NCBI GenBank assembly: GCA_001784115.1
Contig: MFPD01000014.1
Coordinates: forward strand, 20,404-56,508
Length of the DNA: 36,105 bases
Reading direction: 5' to 3'
DNA from: Candidatus Levybacteria bacterium RIFCSPLOWO2_02_FULL_37_18
GTDB lineage: Bacteria; Patescibacteriota; Microgenomatia; Levybacterales; UBA12049
How positions within the stretch are numbered: position 1 is the first letter of the stretch; the number at the start of each line of letters is the position of its first letter. Below the pieces are notes generated by a model, which was given only the letters and a program-made list of their open reading frames with translations, ran no database searches and was not told the DNA's origin. Of the stretch, positions 29,313-36,105 are shown piece after piece. The position numbers were made by a program, and so were the translations under genes.

Positions 29313-31130
29313 TTAATGTCTATTATTATACCTTAGCTTATCTATCAATGTATAATCAGATAACCCTATACTGGAAAAATCATTTTTTTCATTTAAATAA
29401 ACAGGATTTGCATTGACAAAAAAAGTATTGTCTAGCGACCAATTCTTATTTCTGAAAAAGTCCAAATTGAAGTCTCTAATAATATTAGTAGTTATATCTT
29501 CCCTTTTATCATCAGCAGATAATAATGAATAATAAATATTTATACTTGAGTTATCAGATGATTTCCTGTTAGGAAAAGTGTTTGTTACAACTGAGTTTTT
29601 CCCATTTTGAAAAAAAATAGAATTATTTACAACTATTTTTCCTCCTTCAAAAAAAGGCTTTTTTATATAAACATTTAATACTTCTTTATTTTTAAAAAAT
29701 ACACTGTTTGAAATATAAGCTTCTGAAGAATCTTTAGAAGCTATACCAATATTACATTCCTCAAGAAAATTATTAGAAATATCTATTCTGCTGCCCTCGC
29801 CTACGCTTATACATTTATCTTTAGACCTGAATATATAATTATTTTTTATAATTGTTGTACTACCCGAAAGATCAATTCCATCTTCGTTATTCTCTATAAA
29901 AGTATTACCTATTATTTCTCCGGACATGAAATCTTCGTCAATAGAATCAGCATGATTTCTATAAAAGTAAGAGTCATATACAGAAGCATTAGAATACTTA
30001 AGGTTTACTGCATCATCTCCATGAGCAAATGTAAACGAGGAATTTTTAATAATTACATCATTATTATGATACGCGCTAAACATACCGCTAAAAAAAATAC
30101 CATTAATGTAAGCGTCTTTCCCATTATCGATATTAAAGTATTCAAAGGTACTTCCTGATGCTCCTTCATTGGCTAAGGCAAATACACCAAACGACTTATC
30201 TAGCTTATCTACTTTTACCCTGATTGGCATTTCTTTTGTACCATCAGCAATTACTTTCGAATAAGATACAAAAGAAACTCCCGGTGCCAAAATTAAAGTC
30301 GTACCTGGTTCAATAATAAGCGGAGAATTTTTAGGAATGATTAAGGTCTGGGTAATCTTGTATTTTCCCCTTCCCAAAACTAAACTTTTCTTTTCTTCGT
30401 TGTATTTAAAAAACTTGTGCCCCTTTAAAAATTCATCAAGCGGTTGATTGATTAAATCTAAATCTCTGAGCAGTTCTTGATTAATATAGCGAAAAGAATA
30501 TGTTGCCTTATTATTTAAATCATATAAATTTTCAATAGTTACTTTTGGTTCTTTAGCAAAATTTATAAATTTATTGACAGGCGCTCTATCTTCTGAAACT
30601 ATAAAATAATTATATGATTCCTCTGGGAGATCCATGAAGTAACTAATCTTTTCATATTTACCTGTTACATTGCTTATCATTAAATTTTTGTCTACCTCAA
30701 AACCTACATAATCTTTATTATCTTTTGTCCAAGATTCATACGCTATTCCAAGTAGAATATCTTCTTTATCGAAAATTTGATTTTTGTTTGCATCAACATA
30801 CAGTTTTAATTTGGCCATTTTAACTTCCTGGTTTTTATAAAATTTAATCTTTATTAATCTAATTCCAATATTACGAGGAAATTGGGCATTCTTAATTTCG
30901 ACAAGTTTTTTTGCCATACCCTGAACAATCATTTCCAGACTCACAATTTTACCTTTATCTCTTGCAGTCATCAAAAGTCTCACTGGAGAATACTCCTCGG
31001 CTTCACCAATTTTAGGCGATCTAATCCTATAAAATGAAATGGCAGCTAATATTAATAAACAGGTTAAAAAAAACAAAGCAAGGCCAGCTATTTTTTTTAC
31101 ACCAACTAATGTTTTTCTTTGACGCTTCAT
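29313..31130 (-). CDS. Membrane-anchored right-handed parallel beta-helix protein
   Basis: A 605-residue protein. An N-terminal anchor (KIAGLALFFLTCLLILAAIS) is followed by a beta domain (about 50-250) and then a long beta-helix (about 260-540). Helix coils include PLIIEPGTTLILAPGVSFVS, GIFFSGMFSAYHNNDVIIKN, DSYFYRNHADSIDEDFMSGE, NNEDGIDLSGSTTIIKNNYI and SNSVFFKNKEV. The right-handed helix with repeated HADSIDED and NEDGIDL Asp-rich turns resembles carbohydrate-active or glycan-binding proteins. No catalytic assignment is possible. Its start overlaps the CotH fusion stop by 4 bp (ATGA type), so translation is coupled. Confidence 0.88.
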   Translation of the reverse strand: MKRQRKTLVGVKKIAGLALFFLTCLLILAAISFYRIRSPKIGEAEEYSPVRLLMTARDKGKIVSLEMIVQGMAKKLVEIKNAQFPRNIGIRLIKIKFYKNQEVKMAKLKLYVDANKNQIFDKEDILLGIAYESWTKDNKDYVGFEVDKNLMISNVTGKYEKISYFMDLPEESYNYFIVSEDRAPVNKFINFAKEPKVTIENLYDLNNKATYSFRYINQELLRDLDLINQPLDEFLKGHKFFKYNEEKKSLVLGRGKYKITQTLIIPKNSPLIIEPGTTLILAPGVSFVSYSKVIADGTKEMPIRVKVDKLDKSFGVFALANEGASGSTFEYFNIDNGKDAYINGIFFSGMFSAYHNNDVIIKNSSFTFAHGDDAVNLKYSNASVYDSYFYRNHADSIDEDFMSGEIIGNTFIENNEDGIDLSGSTTIIKNNYIFRSKDKCISVGEGSRIDISNNFLEECNIGIASKDSSEAYISNSVFFKNKEVLNVYIKKPFFEGGKIVVNNSIFFQNGKNSVVTNTFPNRKSSDNSSINIYYSLLSADDKREDITTNIIRDFNLDFFRNKNWSLDNTFFVNANPVYLNEKNDFSSIGLSDYTLIDKLRYNNRH

Positions 31131-33475
31131 AACTTCACAACTTTAACCCCGCCTGTAACATTGTTTTTGAATACTATCTCGTTCACACAGGACATCAGAT
31201 TAGAATCGAGGATAAAATTATATGTGGTCTTCTCTAAAGAGTAATAAGAGTCATAAACTTTATCTACTTGAATATAATTTGACCAAAAAACAGGAAGGTC
31301 CTCAACATTATATATTTTAAAGTTAGAATATTCTTCAAGGTCACCACCTAAATTATTGTTATAAGTCAATTGTCCTTTATTTAAACATGGAAATTTCAAG
31401 ATGGAATAATCGCTTTCGCTCTTAATCGTTACTTTTAAAATCCTTCCTTCTTTGGTAGCCTGTATTTCTCCTTCTGATAGTATTTCCTTGAGATAATTAG
31501 CGTTATTAACTATTGTCTTTCTTATGTTTCCAACTATTTTATGATATTGAGTATTAGAATGTACTTTTTGTAAATCTGCCTCAATAAACTCATTAACTTC
31601 TGATACGATTTTATCGTAATAAGCTAAATCGTCTACAATATGGTTACTATTCAAATAATTCCATAATAAAATATTTCTTTTATGCCTGATTTTCTTGCTC
31701 ATTAAAAGAGCTCTAGAAAAAATATTGTTTATAGGGGTAATTGAGTCTCTCTCTTTGTATTTATTTATTTCAACATCCCATGGTATTAATTCAAACTTAC
31801 CCTTGGTATTATTAAAGTATAGCCTTAAATTCTCGTAGTCATTTTGATGATGGTCTTTTGAGAGTACTGAATGGATATGCCAACTATAAAAACTATCCTC
31901 ATCTAGTATATCAAATATCTTTTGTTCTATCTCTATAGCCCTGTAATTTTTGAGTAAGTTAAACGTATAATCCAAAAAAGCGAAGTTTGACTGAAGATGA
32001 GGATCTTTAGTGTTTTTTTCCCAAAAATTCATATTTGCTGTAATCGTTTCAAACCAAGATATATCTATATTATTGTTAATGGTAGTAAGAAAATCAGAAT
32101 CAGAGATTCTTTGTTTAGTTTCTAGATATTTCTTATCCCAGTCTTCGATTTGGTAGTAAACTCCGGCAAAATCGTTATTAACAAATAGCAAAACAAATCG
32201 AGTATCTGGTGGCAAAAGACCAAGCTTTCTTGCTCTGTAATTATGGAATGCATCTGCGAAATAATATCTATCCGAGGAGATAAAAAGTTTTAATTTATTG
32301 GTGCCATAAAATGAATCTTCCTGGGTAAATCTTATTACCCATGATTTTTGTGGATATCTCCAGTGATTAGCAAAATCACCTCTATAGCGGACATTAACAT
32401 CATATACCTTATTCTGGTAAATAAATGTGGCATTAACATATTTTTTGCTGCTTTCTGACATTGGTTGCTTATTAAACCAGTCATCATTTTTATCAGGAGA
32501 TACGTAGGGCAAATTTTCGTCAAGCTTTTTTCTGTTTTTCTTATCAACTAATAGTTGATAAACTGGTAAATTAGTTTTTTTTATAAGCGGAGAGTTTATC
32601 TGTATTTTTGTTTTGTAGTTATGAAGTTCTACCGGCTCTTCAACTACTTTATCCTTAAAAACTTTTACATACGAAAATATTAATCTGCCAGAAACAGGAT
32701 CAGAAGTCATAGGAAAACCATTAATAATTCGCGTGATATTTCTTTTATCTGTACTTTTTGCATAGCTGTATCCATCTCCGGCCCAGATAAAAGCATTAGG
32801 TGGCAAAAGGGGTTCGATCTCGCGGTTCCATTTATTAAAATCATAAATTTGATTTGTCTTGGAAATGTCTGTAGAAATATGCTCAAGCCACAAAGGATGA
32901 TGAGTAAAAATAAATACATTTTTATACTGTTTTGAATTCTGTAAGGCATTCTTGAAATAATTTACTTGTCCCTTATCTACCTCATAACCTCCCATAATTA
33001 CTCTACCGTTCTCTCCTGTTTTTATTTTTTTATAATCCTCATTGGTTGTACTTAAAGTAACAAAAAGATTGTTCTGTTTAACAAAACTAAAATATAATTT
33101 ATTAAACCTTTTTATAAACAAATTTCTAGAATTACTACTTCCTACATCATGATTTCCTGGAACAAAGTAATAAGGAATTTTTGTAACTTTAAGTTTTTCT
33201 TCTAATAAATCCCATTCCTGCAGAGTACCATTTTTAACCATATCTCCTGTAAAAATAATAAAATCTGGCTTAAGATCTACTATTTTTTCAAGAGCAAGAT
33301 CAAACCCATCTGTATTTATCTGCGGATATATATGCCCAAGAACTACAAAAGATAACTCAGGACTTGAGTTTTTTTTAGAGATAAACGTTCTATTTGCAAA
33401 AAGCACTAAAGAAAAAGAAAGGGAAAAAGATATCAGAAGAATTAAAACAATCGTGGATCGATATTTTAACATCAT
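31127..33475 (-). CDS. Metallophosphoesterase-CotH kinase fusion protein
   Basis: A 782-residue protein with an N-terminal signal/anchor (STIVLILLISFSLSFSLVLF). The calcineurin-like domain (about 40-280) has PDFIIFTGDMVKNGT, YYFVPGNHDVG and IFTHHPLW. The usual first D-x-H is LGHIYPQ and the last GHxH is WAGDGYSYA, so two metal-ligand motifs are altered. The CotH-type atypical kinase domain (about 300-620) has VNVRYRGDFANHWRYPQKSW, LKLFISSDRYYFADA, LFVNNDFAGVYYQIEDWDKK, LSKDHHQNDYENLRLYF and FELIPWDVEINK (catalytic Asp residues). CotH kinases phosphorylate secreted or surface proteins. A beta-rich C-terminus follows. It is the first gene of a four-gene operon. Confidence 0.88.
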   Translation of the reverse strand: MMLKYRSTIVLILLISFSLSFSLVLFANRTFISKKNSSPELSFVVLGHIYPQINTDGFDLALEKIVDLKPDFIIFTGDMVKNGTLQEWDLLEEKLKVTKIPYYFVPGNHDVGSSNSRNLFIKRFNKLYFSFVKQNNLFVTLSTTNEDYKKIKTGENGRVIMGGYEVDKGQVNYFKNALQNSKQYKNVFIFTHHPLWLEHISTDISKTNQIYDFNKWNREIEPLLPPNAFIWAGDGYSYAKSTDKRNITRIINGFPMTSDPVSGRLIFSYVKVFKDKVVEEPVELHNYKTKIQINSPLIKKTNLPVYQLLVDKKNRKKLDENLPYVSPDKNDDWFNKQPMSESSKKYVNATFIYQNKVYDVNVRYRGDFANHWRYPQKSWVIRFTQEDSFYGTNKLKLFISSDRYYFADAFHNYRARKLGLLPPDTRFVLLFVNNDFAGVYYQIEDWDKKYLETKQRISDSDFLTTINNNIDISWFETITANMNFWEKNTKDPHLQSNFAFLDYTFNLLKNYRAIEIEQKIFDILDEDSFYSWHIHSVLSKDHHQNDYENLRLYFNNTKGKFELIPWDVEINKYKERDSITPINNIFSRALLMSKKIRHKRNILLWNYLNSNHIVDDLAYYDKIVSEVNEFIEADLQKVHSNTQYHKIVGNIRKTIVNNANYLKEILSEGEIQATKEGRILKVTIKSESDYSILKFPCLNKGQLTYNNNLGGDLEEYSNFKIYNVEDLPVFWSNYIQVDKVYDSYYSLEKTTYNFILDSNLMSCVNEIVFKNNVTGGVKVVKL

Positions 33476-33508
33476 AATAATCTACAATTTAACACGAATT
33501 TCGCAGTT

Positions 33509-33599
33509 GTCATTGCGAGGACTCAGAGCGAAGCGTGGGGGACGAAGCAATCTCCATCAATGAGATTGCCACGCTTCATTCCATTTCGCTCGCAATGAC
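33509..33599. repeat. Family B repeat upstream of the CotH operon
   Basis: Perfect 11-bp ends GTCATTGCGAG (33509-33519) and CTCGCAATGAC (33589-33599), with an inner GAAGCAATCTC/GAGATTGCC pair. It fills the gap between the operon start and the upstream ligase gene; no clear promoter is left in the remaining space. Confidence 0.88.
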
Positions 33600-33655
33600 A
33601 GCAAGTGCTAAACTTGTATTTAATATATGCTCTGGTTAAACATAAGCTTTCACTG

Positions 33656-34864
33656 TCAAATTAATCCTGTCAATAACCAGAAAATAAAAAATACTGTTGG
33701 CAGTTGCCAGTCAAAATCAACTAAAGCATTAAGGGCTGAGGATAAAAGACTCAACCACAGCATTAAAAAGAAAAATCTCTCGTTTGCTTCCAATTGTTCA
33801 AACACTCTTTTTCCACCTTCCCACAGGGCTGAAATAATAAGCATTATGCTCATAACAAAACCAAAAATCCCTGTATCAGAAAGCATTTGAAAGAAAAAAT
33901 TATGGACATAAAATGTTTTAGCTAATCCCAAACCGCTATTAAAATTAATTAACTTATAAGTATCTAAGCCTGTTCCGGCAAAAGGAACCAATCTGGCGCT
34001 CTCCACTGCCGACTTTATATACATAAGCCTAGCGGAAATATTTAAATCATAAATTGCAGACTCCAACTGTACCATTCCTTGCCTTGATAAGATAGACCAT
34101 ACTACAATAGCTACAACTAAAATCCAGAAAACAAATATAAAATTGATCTTTTGTCTTGATCTATATGAATACCCCAAAAAAAACAAGTAGCTCATAATAG
34201 AAAGTGAGATTAAGGATGCTTGAGCCGATGTTAAAATTAAAGAATATAGCAAAAATATAAAAATTAGAGAAAAAATAATTCTATAACCTAACTTATCCCA
34301 ATTAGTTTTCAAAACAAAAAGACACAAAGGGATGGCAAAAATAAGTAAGGCGGACAGATGGTTGTGGCCAAAATAGATCCACATAAAACTCACTCCTCTT
34401 GATAGCTTGCTTGAATAATGCAAAATAAGCGTATTGTATAAAGAGATGGTGGAAAGAACTACTGTTACAAAAATAAGAACTCCAGCCAAGCGTTCTTTTT
34501 TTTGCAAAGTGTTGAACACGGAACCACTCGTAACATAGATTACAAAATAGGAAAAAAACAATAATAACTGAACGTAACTTGTTTGAAGATTGGTGGAAAA
34601 AATAGTAGAGATGAACGAAACTGTGAGGAAAATCAAAAATATTTTGATTATTCTGTCATTGCGAGGAGCTTGCGACGAGGCAATCTCATGAGACTGCTTC
34701 GCTCCGCTCGCAGTGACAAGGCGACGCAATGCCAACGGCAATAAATACACCGCATACGCAAATACAATGTATCTTACCCATATACTATCCTGCTGCGGAA
34801 AAAACGGAAGATTTATTAAAGTAATAAACGTAATAATCTCGTAAAAAGACATAGATATATACAT
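33656..34864 (-). CDS. O-antigen ligase/polymerase family membrane protein
   Basis: About 402 residues with roughly 10 transmembrane helices. The Wzy/WaaL pattern is VPFAGTGLDTYKLINFN and, later, KTFYVHNFFFQMLSDTGIFG (catalytic-type His). Near residue 50 the segment RRLVTASGAKQSHEIASSQA then PRNDR is a translated family B repeat (34655-34717) between two helices. TTGTAA-17-TATGAT (34874-34869) overlaps the ATG at 34873, so the next ATG (34864) is preferred; 34852 is also possible. With the two others it makes three ligase/polymerase-type proteins in the window. Confidence 0.88.
   Translation of the reverse strand: MYISMSFYEIITFITLINLPFFPQQDSIWVRYIVFAYAVYLLPLALRRLVTASGAKQSHEIASSQAPRNDRIIKIFLIFLTVSFISTIFSTNLQTSYVQLLLFFSYFVIYVTSGSVFNTLQKKERLAGVLIFVTVVLSTISLYNTLILHYSSKLSRGVSFMWIYFGHNHLSALLIFAIPLCLFVLKTNWDKLGYRIIFSLIFIFLLYSLILTSAQASLISLSIMSYLFFLGYSYRSRQKINFIFVFWILVVAIVVWSILSRQGMVQLESAIYDLNISARLMYIKSAVESARLVPFAGTGLDTYKLINFNSGLGLAKTFYVHNFFFQMLSDTGIFGFVMSIMLIISALWEGGKRVFEQLEANERFFFLMLWLSLLSSALNALVDFDWQLPTVFFIFWLLTGLI
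34655..34717. repeat. Family B repeat, in frame inside the ligase gene
   Basis: GTCATTGCGAG (34655-34665) and CTCGCAGTGAC (34707-34717) flank GCAATCTC/GAGACTGC arms. The minus-strand translation VTASGAKQSHEIASSQAPRN is typical of this repeat in this reading frame. Confidence 0.88.
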
Positions 34865-34873
34865 ATCTATCAT

Positions 34874-35021
34874 AAAATGATAATCCGTTTCTTACAATGA
34901 GGAATATTGCACTTGACACTCAGGATGACAGAAGAATTCCTCAGCATGACAGGTTTATGTTAGGAGTGTAAACAGTACACACCCATACTTTTTTTGACTT
35001 ACTTTGATATTTTTGATTATC
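34874..35021. other. Intergenic stretch with degenerate family B pieces
   Basis: ACTCAGGATGACAGAAGAAT and TCCTCAGCATGACAGG (34917-34951) are partial family B ends. The rest is AT-rich; no gene is seen. Confidence 0.5.
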
Positions 35022-35050
35022 TTGTAAATCTTTGTGAAAGTATTTATACT
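35022..35050 (+). promoter_or_regulatory. Promoter of the first small coiled-coil gene
   Basis: TTGTAA (35022-35027), 17 bp, TATACT (35045-35050), then 7 nt to the ATG at 35058. This decides the start over the in-frame ATG at 35034, which lies inside the promoter. Confidence 0.65.
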
Positions 35051-35057
35051 TTTTGTT

Positions 35058-35348
35058 ATGTTAACAAAAACAGATTTAAAACAAATAGAAGGAATTGTGC
35101 AAGGTGTCGTTAGGAATGAGACAAGACAAATTATTCAGCAAGAACTTGAACCTATTAGAAAAGAGACAAGACAAATTATTCAGCAAGAACTTGAACCTAT
35201 TAGAAAAGATACGAAAACCTTAAAAAGGGATATGCGATATGTAAAAAAGACAATTGATATTATGGTGAGAATGTTTAATGAAGATGACGTAAAACTTAGG
35301 AAAAGAGTTGAGAAAATTGAAGATCATCTCGGTTTTGTTCAACCATAA
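35058..35348 (+). CDS. Small coiled-coil protein with an exact internal duplication
   Basis: A 96-residue, highly charged and helical protein. The 15-residue unit ETRQIIQQELEPIRK occurs twice in tandem, and the DNA copies (45 bp, about 35118-35207) are identical or nearly so, meaning a recent duplication. The rest (DTKTLKRDMRYVKKTIDIMV, KLRKRVEKIEDHLGF) continues the coiled coil. No membrane segment is present. The function is unknown; the plan is like the small gene at 35709, so they may be relatives. Such short coiled coils are frequent in CPR genomes near surface genes, but that does not assign a role. Confidence 0.75.
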   Translation: MLTKTDLKQIEGIVQGVVRNETRQIIQQELEPIRKETRQIIQQELEPIRKDTKTLKRDMRYVKKTIDIMVRMFNEDDVKLRKRVEKIEDHLGFVQP

Positions 35349-35383
35349 GAACCCACCCAAGATTTTCCAAATACCCTTCATTT

Positions 35384-35551
35384 TGTCAAATCCTAAACGG
35401 GCACGCTGGTAACTGTTCACGCTTCCGACACGATCTCGTCATCCTGAGCGTAGCCGAGTCAGACTCGGCGTAGTAAAGGATCTATTCGGTAAAAGACTCT
35501 TCTGCTTTCAGTCTCAGAATGACAGTTTTATGTTAGAACTGTGAACTGTTA
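35384..35551. repeat. Composite family B repeat, copy 2 (inverted relative to copy 1)
   Basis: Its reverse complement matches 9650-9775: TCACAGTTCTAACATAAAAC, TGTCATTCTGAG, TCTTTTACCGAATAGATCCT, CTCAGGATGACG. An extra GAGTCTGACTC palindrome is present in this copy. It fills the gap after the first coiled-coil gene. Confidence 0.85.
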
Positions 35552-35566
35552 CTTCAAATTCAGAGT

Positions 35567-35590
35567 CTTGACAGTATTATCAATAATCAT
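35567..35590 (+). promoter_or_regulatory. Possible promoter upstream of the second coiled-coil gene
   Basis: CTTGACAGTATTATCAATAA then TCATGGTATACT. The TTGACA to TATACT spacing is 19 bp, longer than usual. The start codon at 35709 is over 100 nt further, so this gene, unlike most here, would have a leader. Nothing else is visible between 35552 and 35708. Confidence 0.4.
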
Positions 35591-35708
35591 GGTATACTTA
35601 GCCCGTAAAACAGAAAAGCGTTGGATGGGACAATATTTTAGAAAAACTGGATTAAATAATCGAACTTAATAAGAACAATAAAAAGAAGCTACCTTTTTAG
35701 AAAGATAT

Positions 35709-36026
35709 ATGGAGAAGCAAAGCAAAAATAAGACAACAGGTTTAGCCACAAAGAACGATCTTAAAAAAGTTGAGAAATCGCTTAGAGTTGAATTACAAAA
35801 AGTTGAGAAATCGCTTAGAGTTGAATTACTGCGACTGGAAGAACGGATAGAGAATTCAGACGAAAATGCCATCGAATACAGAGACCAAATACTGACAAAG
35901 CTTGATAAGGTGATGGGAGAATTACAAACAATGCGGGAAGAAAATACTGTTGGAGCATATCAAATACGAGAACTTAGAGAAAAGGTTGATGGTCATGAAT
36001 TGAGAATTACTCGTCTTGAAAACTGA
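35709..36026 (+). CDS. Small coiled-coil protein with an exact internal duplication
   Basis: A 105-residue charged helical protein. The unit KVEKSLRVEL occurs twice in tandem; the 33-bp DNA repeat (AAAGTTGAGAAATCGCTTAG and onward, about 35766-35831) is exact. The duplication adds 11 residues, that is three heptad-like turns. The C-terminal half (LTKLDKVMGELQTMREEN, IRELREKVDGHELRITRLEN) continues the coiled coil. No signal peptide is present. The next reading frame begins at the 3' end with a TTG overlapping this stop, suggesting translational coupling with a Tat-type secreted protein. Confidence 0.75.
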   Translation: MEKQSKNKTTGLATKNDLKKVEKSLRVELQKVEKSLRVELLRLEERIENSDENAIEYRDQILTKLDKVMGELQTMREENTVGAYQIRELREKVDGHELRITRLEN

Positions 36027-36105
36027 AATTTCATACCACCGCTTAACAACCAGAAGAACTCTTCTTGGCATTGGCGCTGCTACAGTTGCAGCAAAAGCAA
36101 TGCCT
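36016..36105 (+). CDS. N-terminus of a possible Tat-exported protein (cut by the window end)
   Basis: From a TTG at 36016 (10 nt inside the previous gene) the frame reads MKTEISYHRLTTRRTLLGIG then AATVAAKAMP to the window end. TTRRTLLGIGAATVAA has the twin-arginine motif followed by a weakly hydrophobic stretch, as in Tat signal peptides. Only about 30 codons are present, so the product is unknown. The start choice is an inference from overlap and the lack of an ATG in this frame. Confidence 0.5.
   Translation, partial: MKTEISYHRLTTRRTLLGIGAATVAAKAMP

Noticed and set aside
29952-30158. Plus-strand ORF opposite the beta-helix gene
   Set aside because: No motif, no promoter, and it lies fully inside a well-supported coding region.

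Overview
The window looks like a contig piece from a Candidate Phyla Radiation (Patescibacteria) bacterium, most likely a Microgenomates (OP11) lineage. The evidence is a 16S rRNA gene with large insertions in variable helices and a variant 530 loop, AT-rich DNA, small membrane-anchored Pro/Thr-linker proteins, a DUF5667 protein and the standard genetic code. The lineage call is inference; no database was consulted.

Layout. 1-1100 is the 5' part of a 16S rRNA gene (minus strand, cut by the window edge) with two repeat insertions. 1.1-9.1 kb (mostly minus) holds a proline-rich protein, a GT2 glycosyltransferase, a SpoU/TrmH methyltransferase, a DUF5667 coiled-coil protein, a membrane hydrolase-like protein, topoisomerase I (topA), dprA and a Pro-rich membrane protein. 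9.1-9.8 kb is a decayed PIN toxin-antitoxin pair plus a composite repeat. 10.1-15.2 kb is the cell-shape set mreB-mreC-mreD-PBP2, split between mreB and mreC by a RAYT-type (IS200-like Y1) transposase element. 15.3-17.9 kb is an O-antigen ligase/TPR protein carrying three in-frame repeat insertions. 17.9-18.4 kb is a broken RelBE-type pair. 18.5-21 kb has def, fmt, a site-2 protease and rpmB. 21-22.2 kb has two related anchored proteins. 22.2-34.9 kb is a surface-polysaccharide locus (sugar transferase, WecG/TagA glycosyltransferase, two polymerase/ligases, GT2, GT4). It contains a compact four-gene operon: metallophosphoesterase-CotH kinase fusion, beta-helix protein, VTC polyphosphate-polymerase domain, DUF4956. 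The end holds two small coiled-coil proteins with exact internal DNA duplications and the start of a possible Tat-exported protein.

Two themes stand out. First, at least three families of short non-coding repeats have spread through the region. They sit between genes, in frame inside conserved proteins (TopA, DprA, Fmt, the polymer ligases and possibly MreB), at gene ends where they supply the last codons and stop (TopA, TrmH, MreD) or a start codon (MreC), and inside two helices of 16S rRNA. This resembles Rickettsia palindromic elements but reaches into rRNA. Second, many genes show a TTGACA-like -35, about 17 bp, a -10 box, then only 6-8 nt before the start codon, which implies mostly leaderless transcripts. 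The CotH/VTC/DUF4956/beta-helix operon is the best candidate for an under-described system, possibly for phosphorylation or polyphosphate modification of the cell surface.
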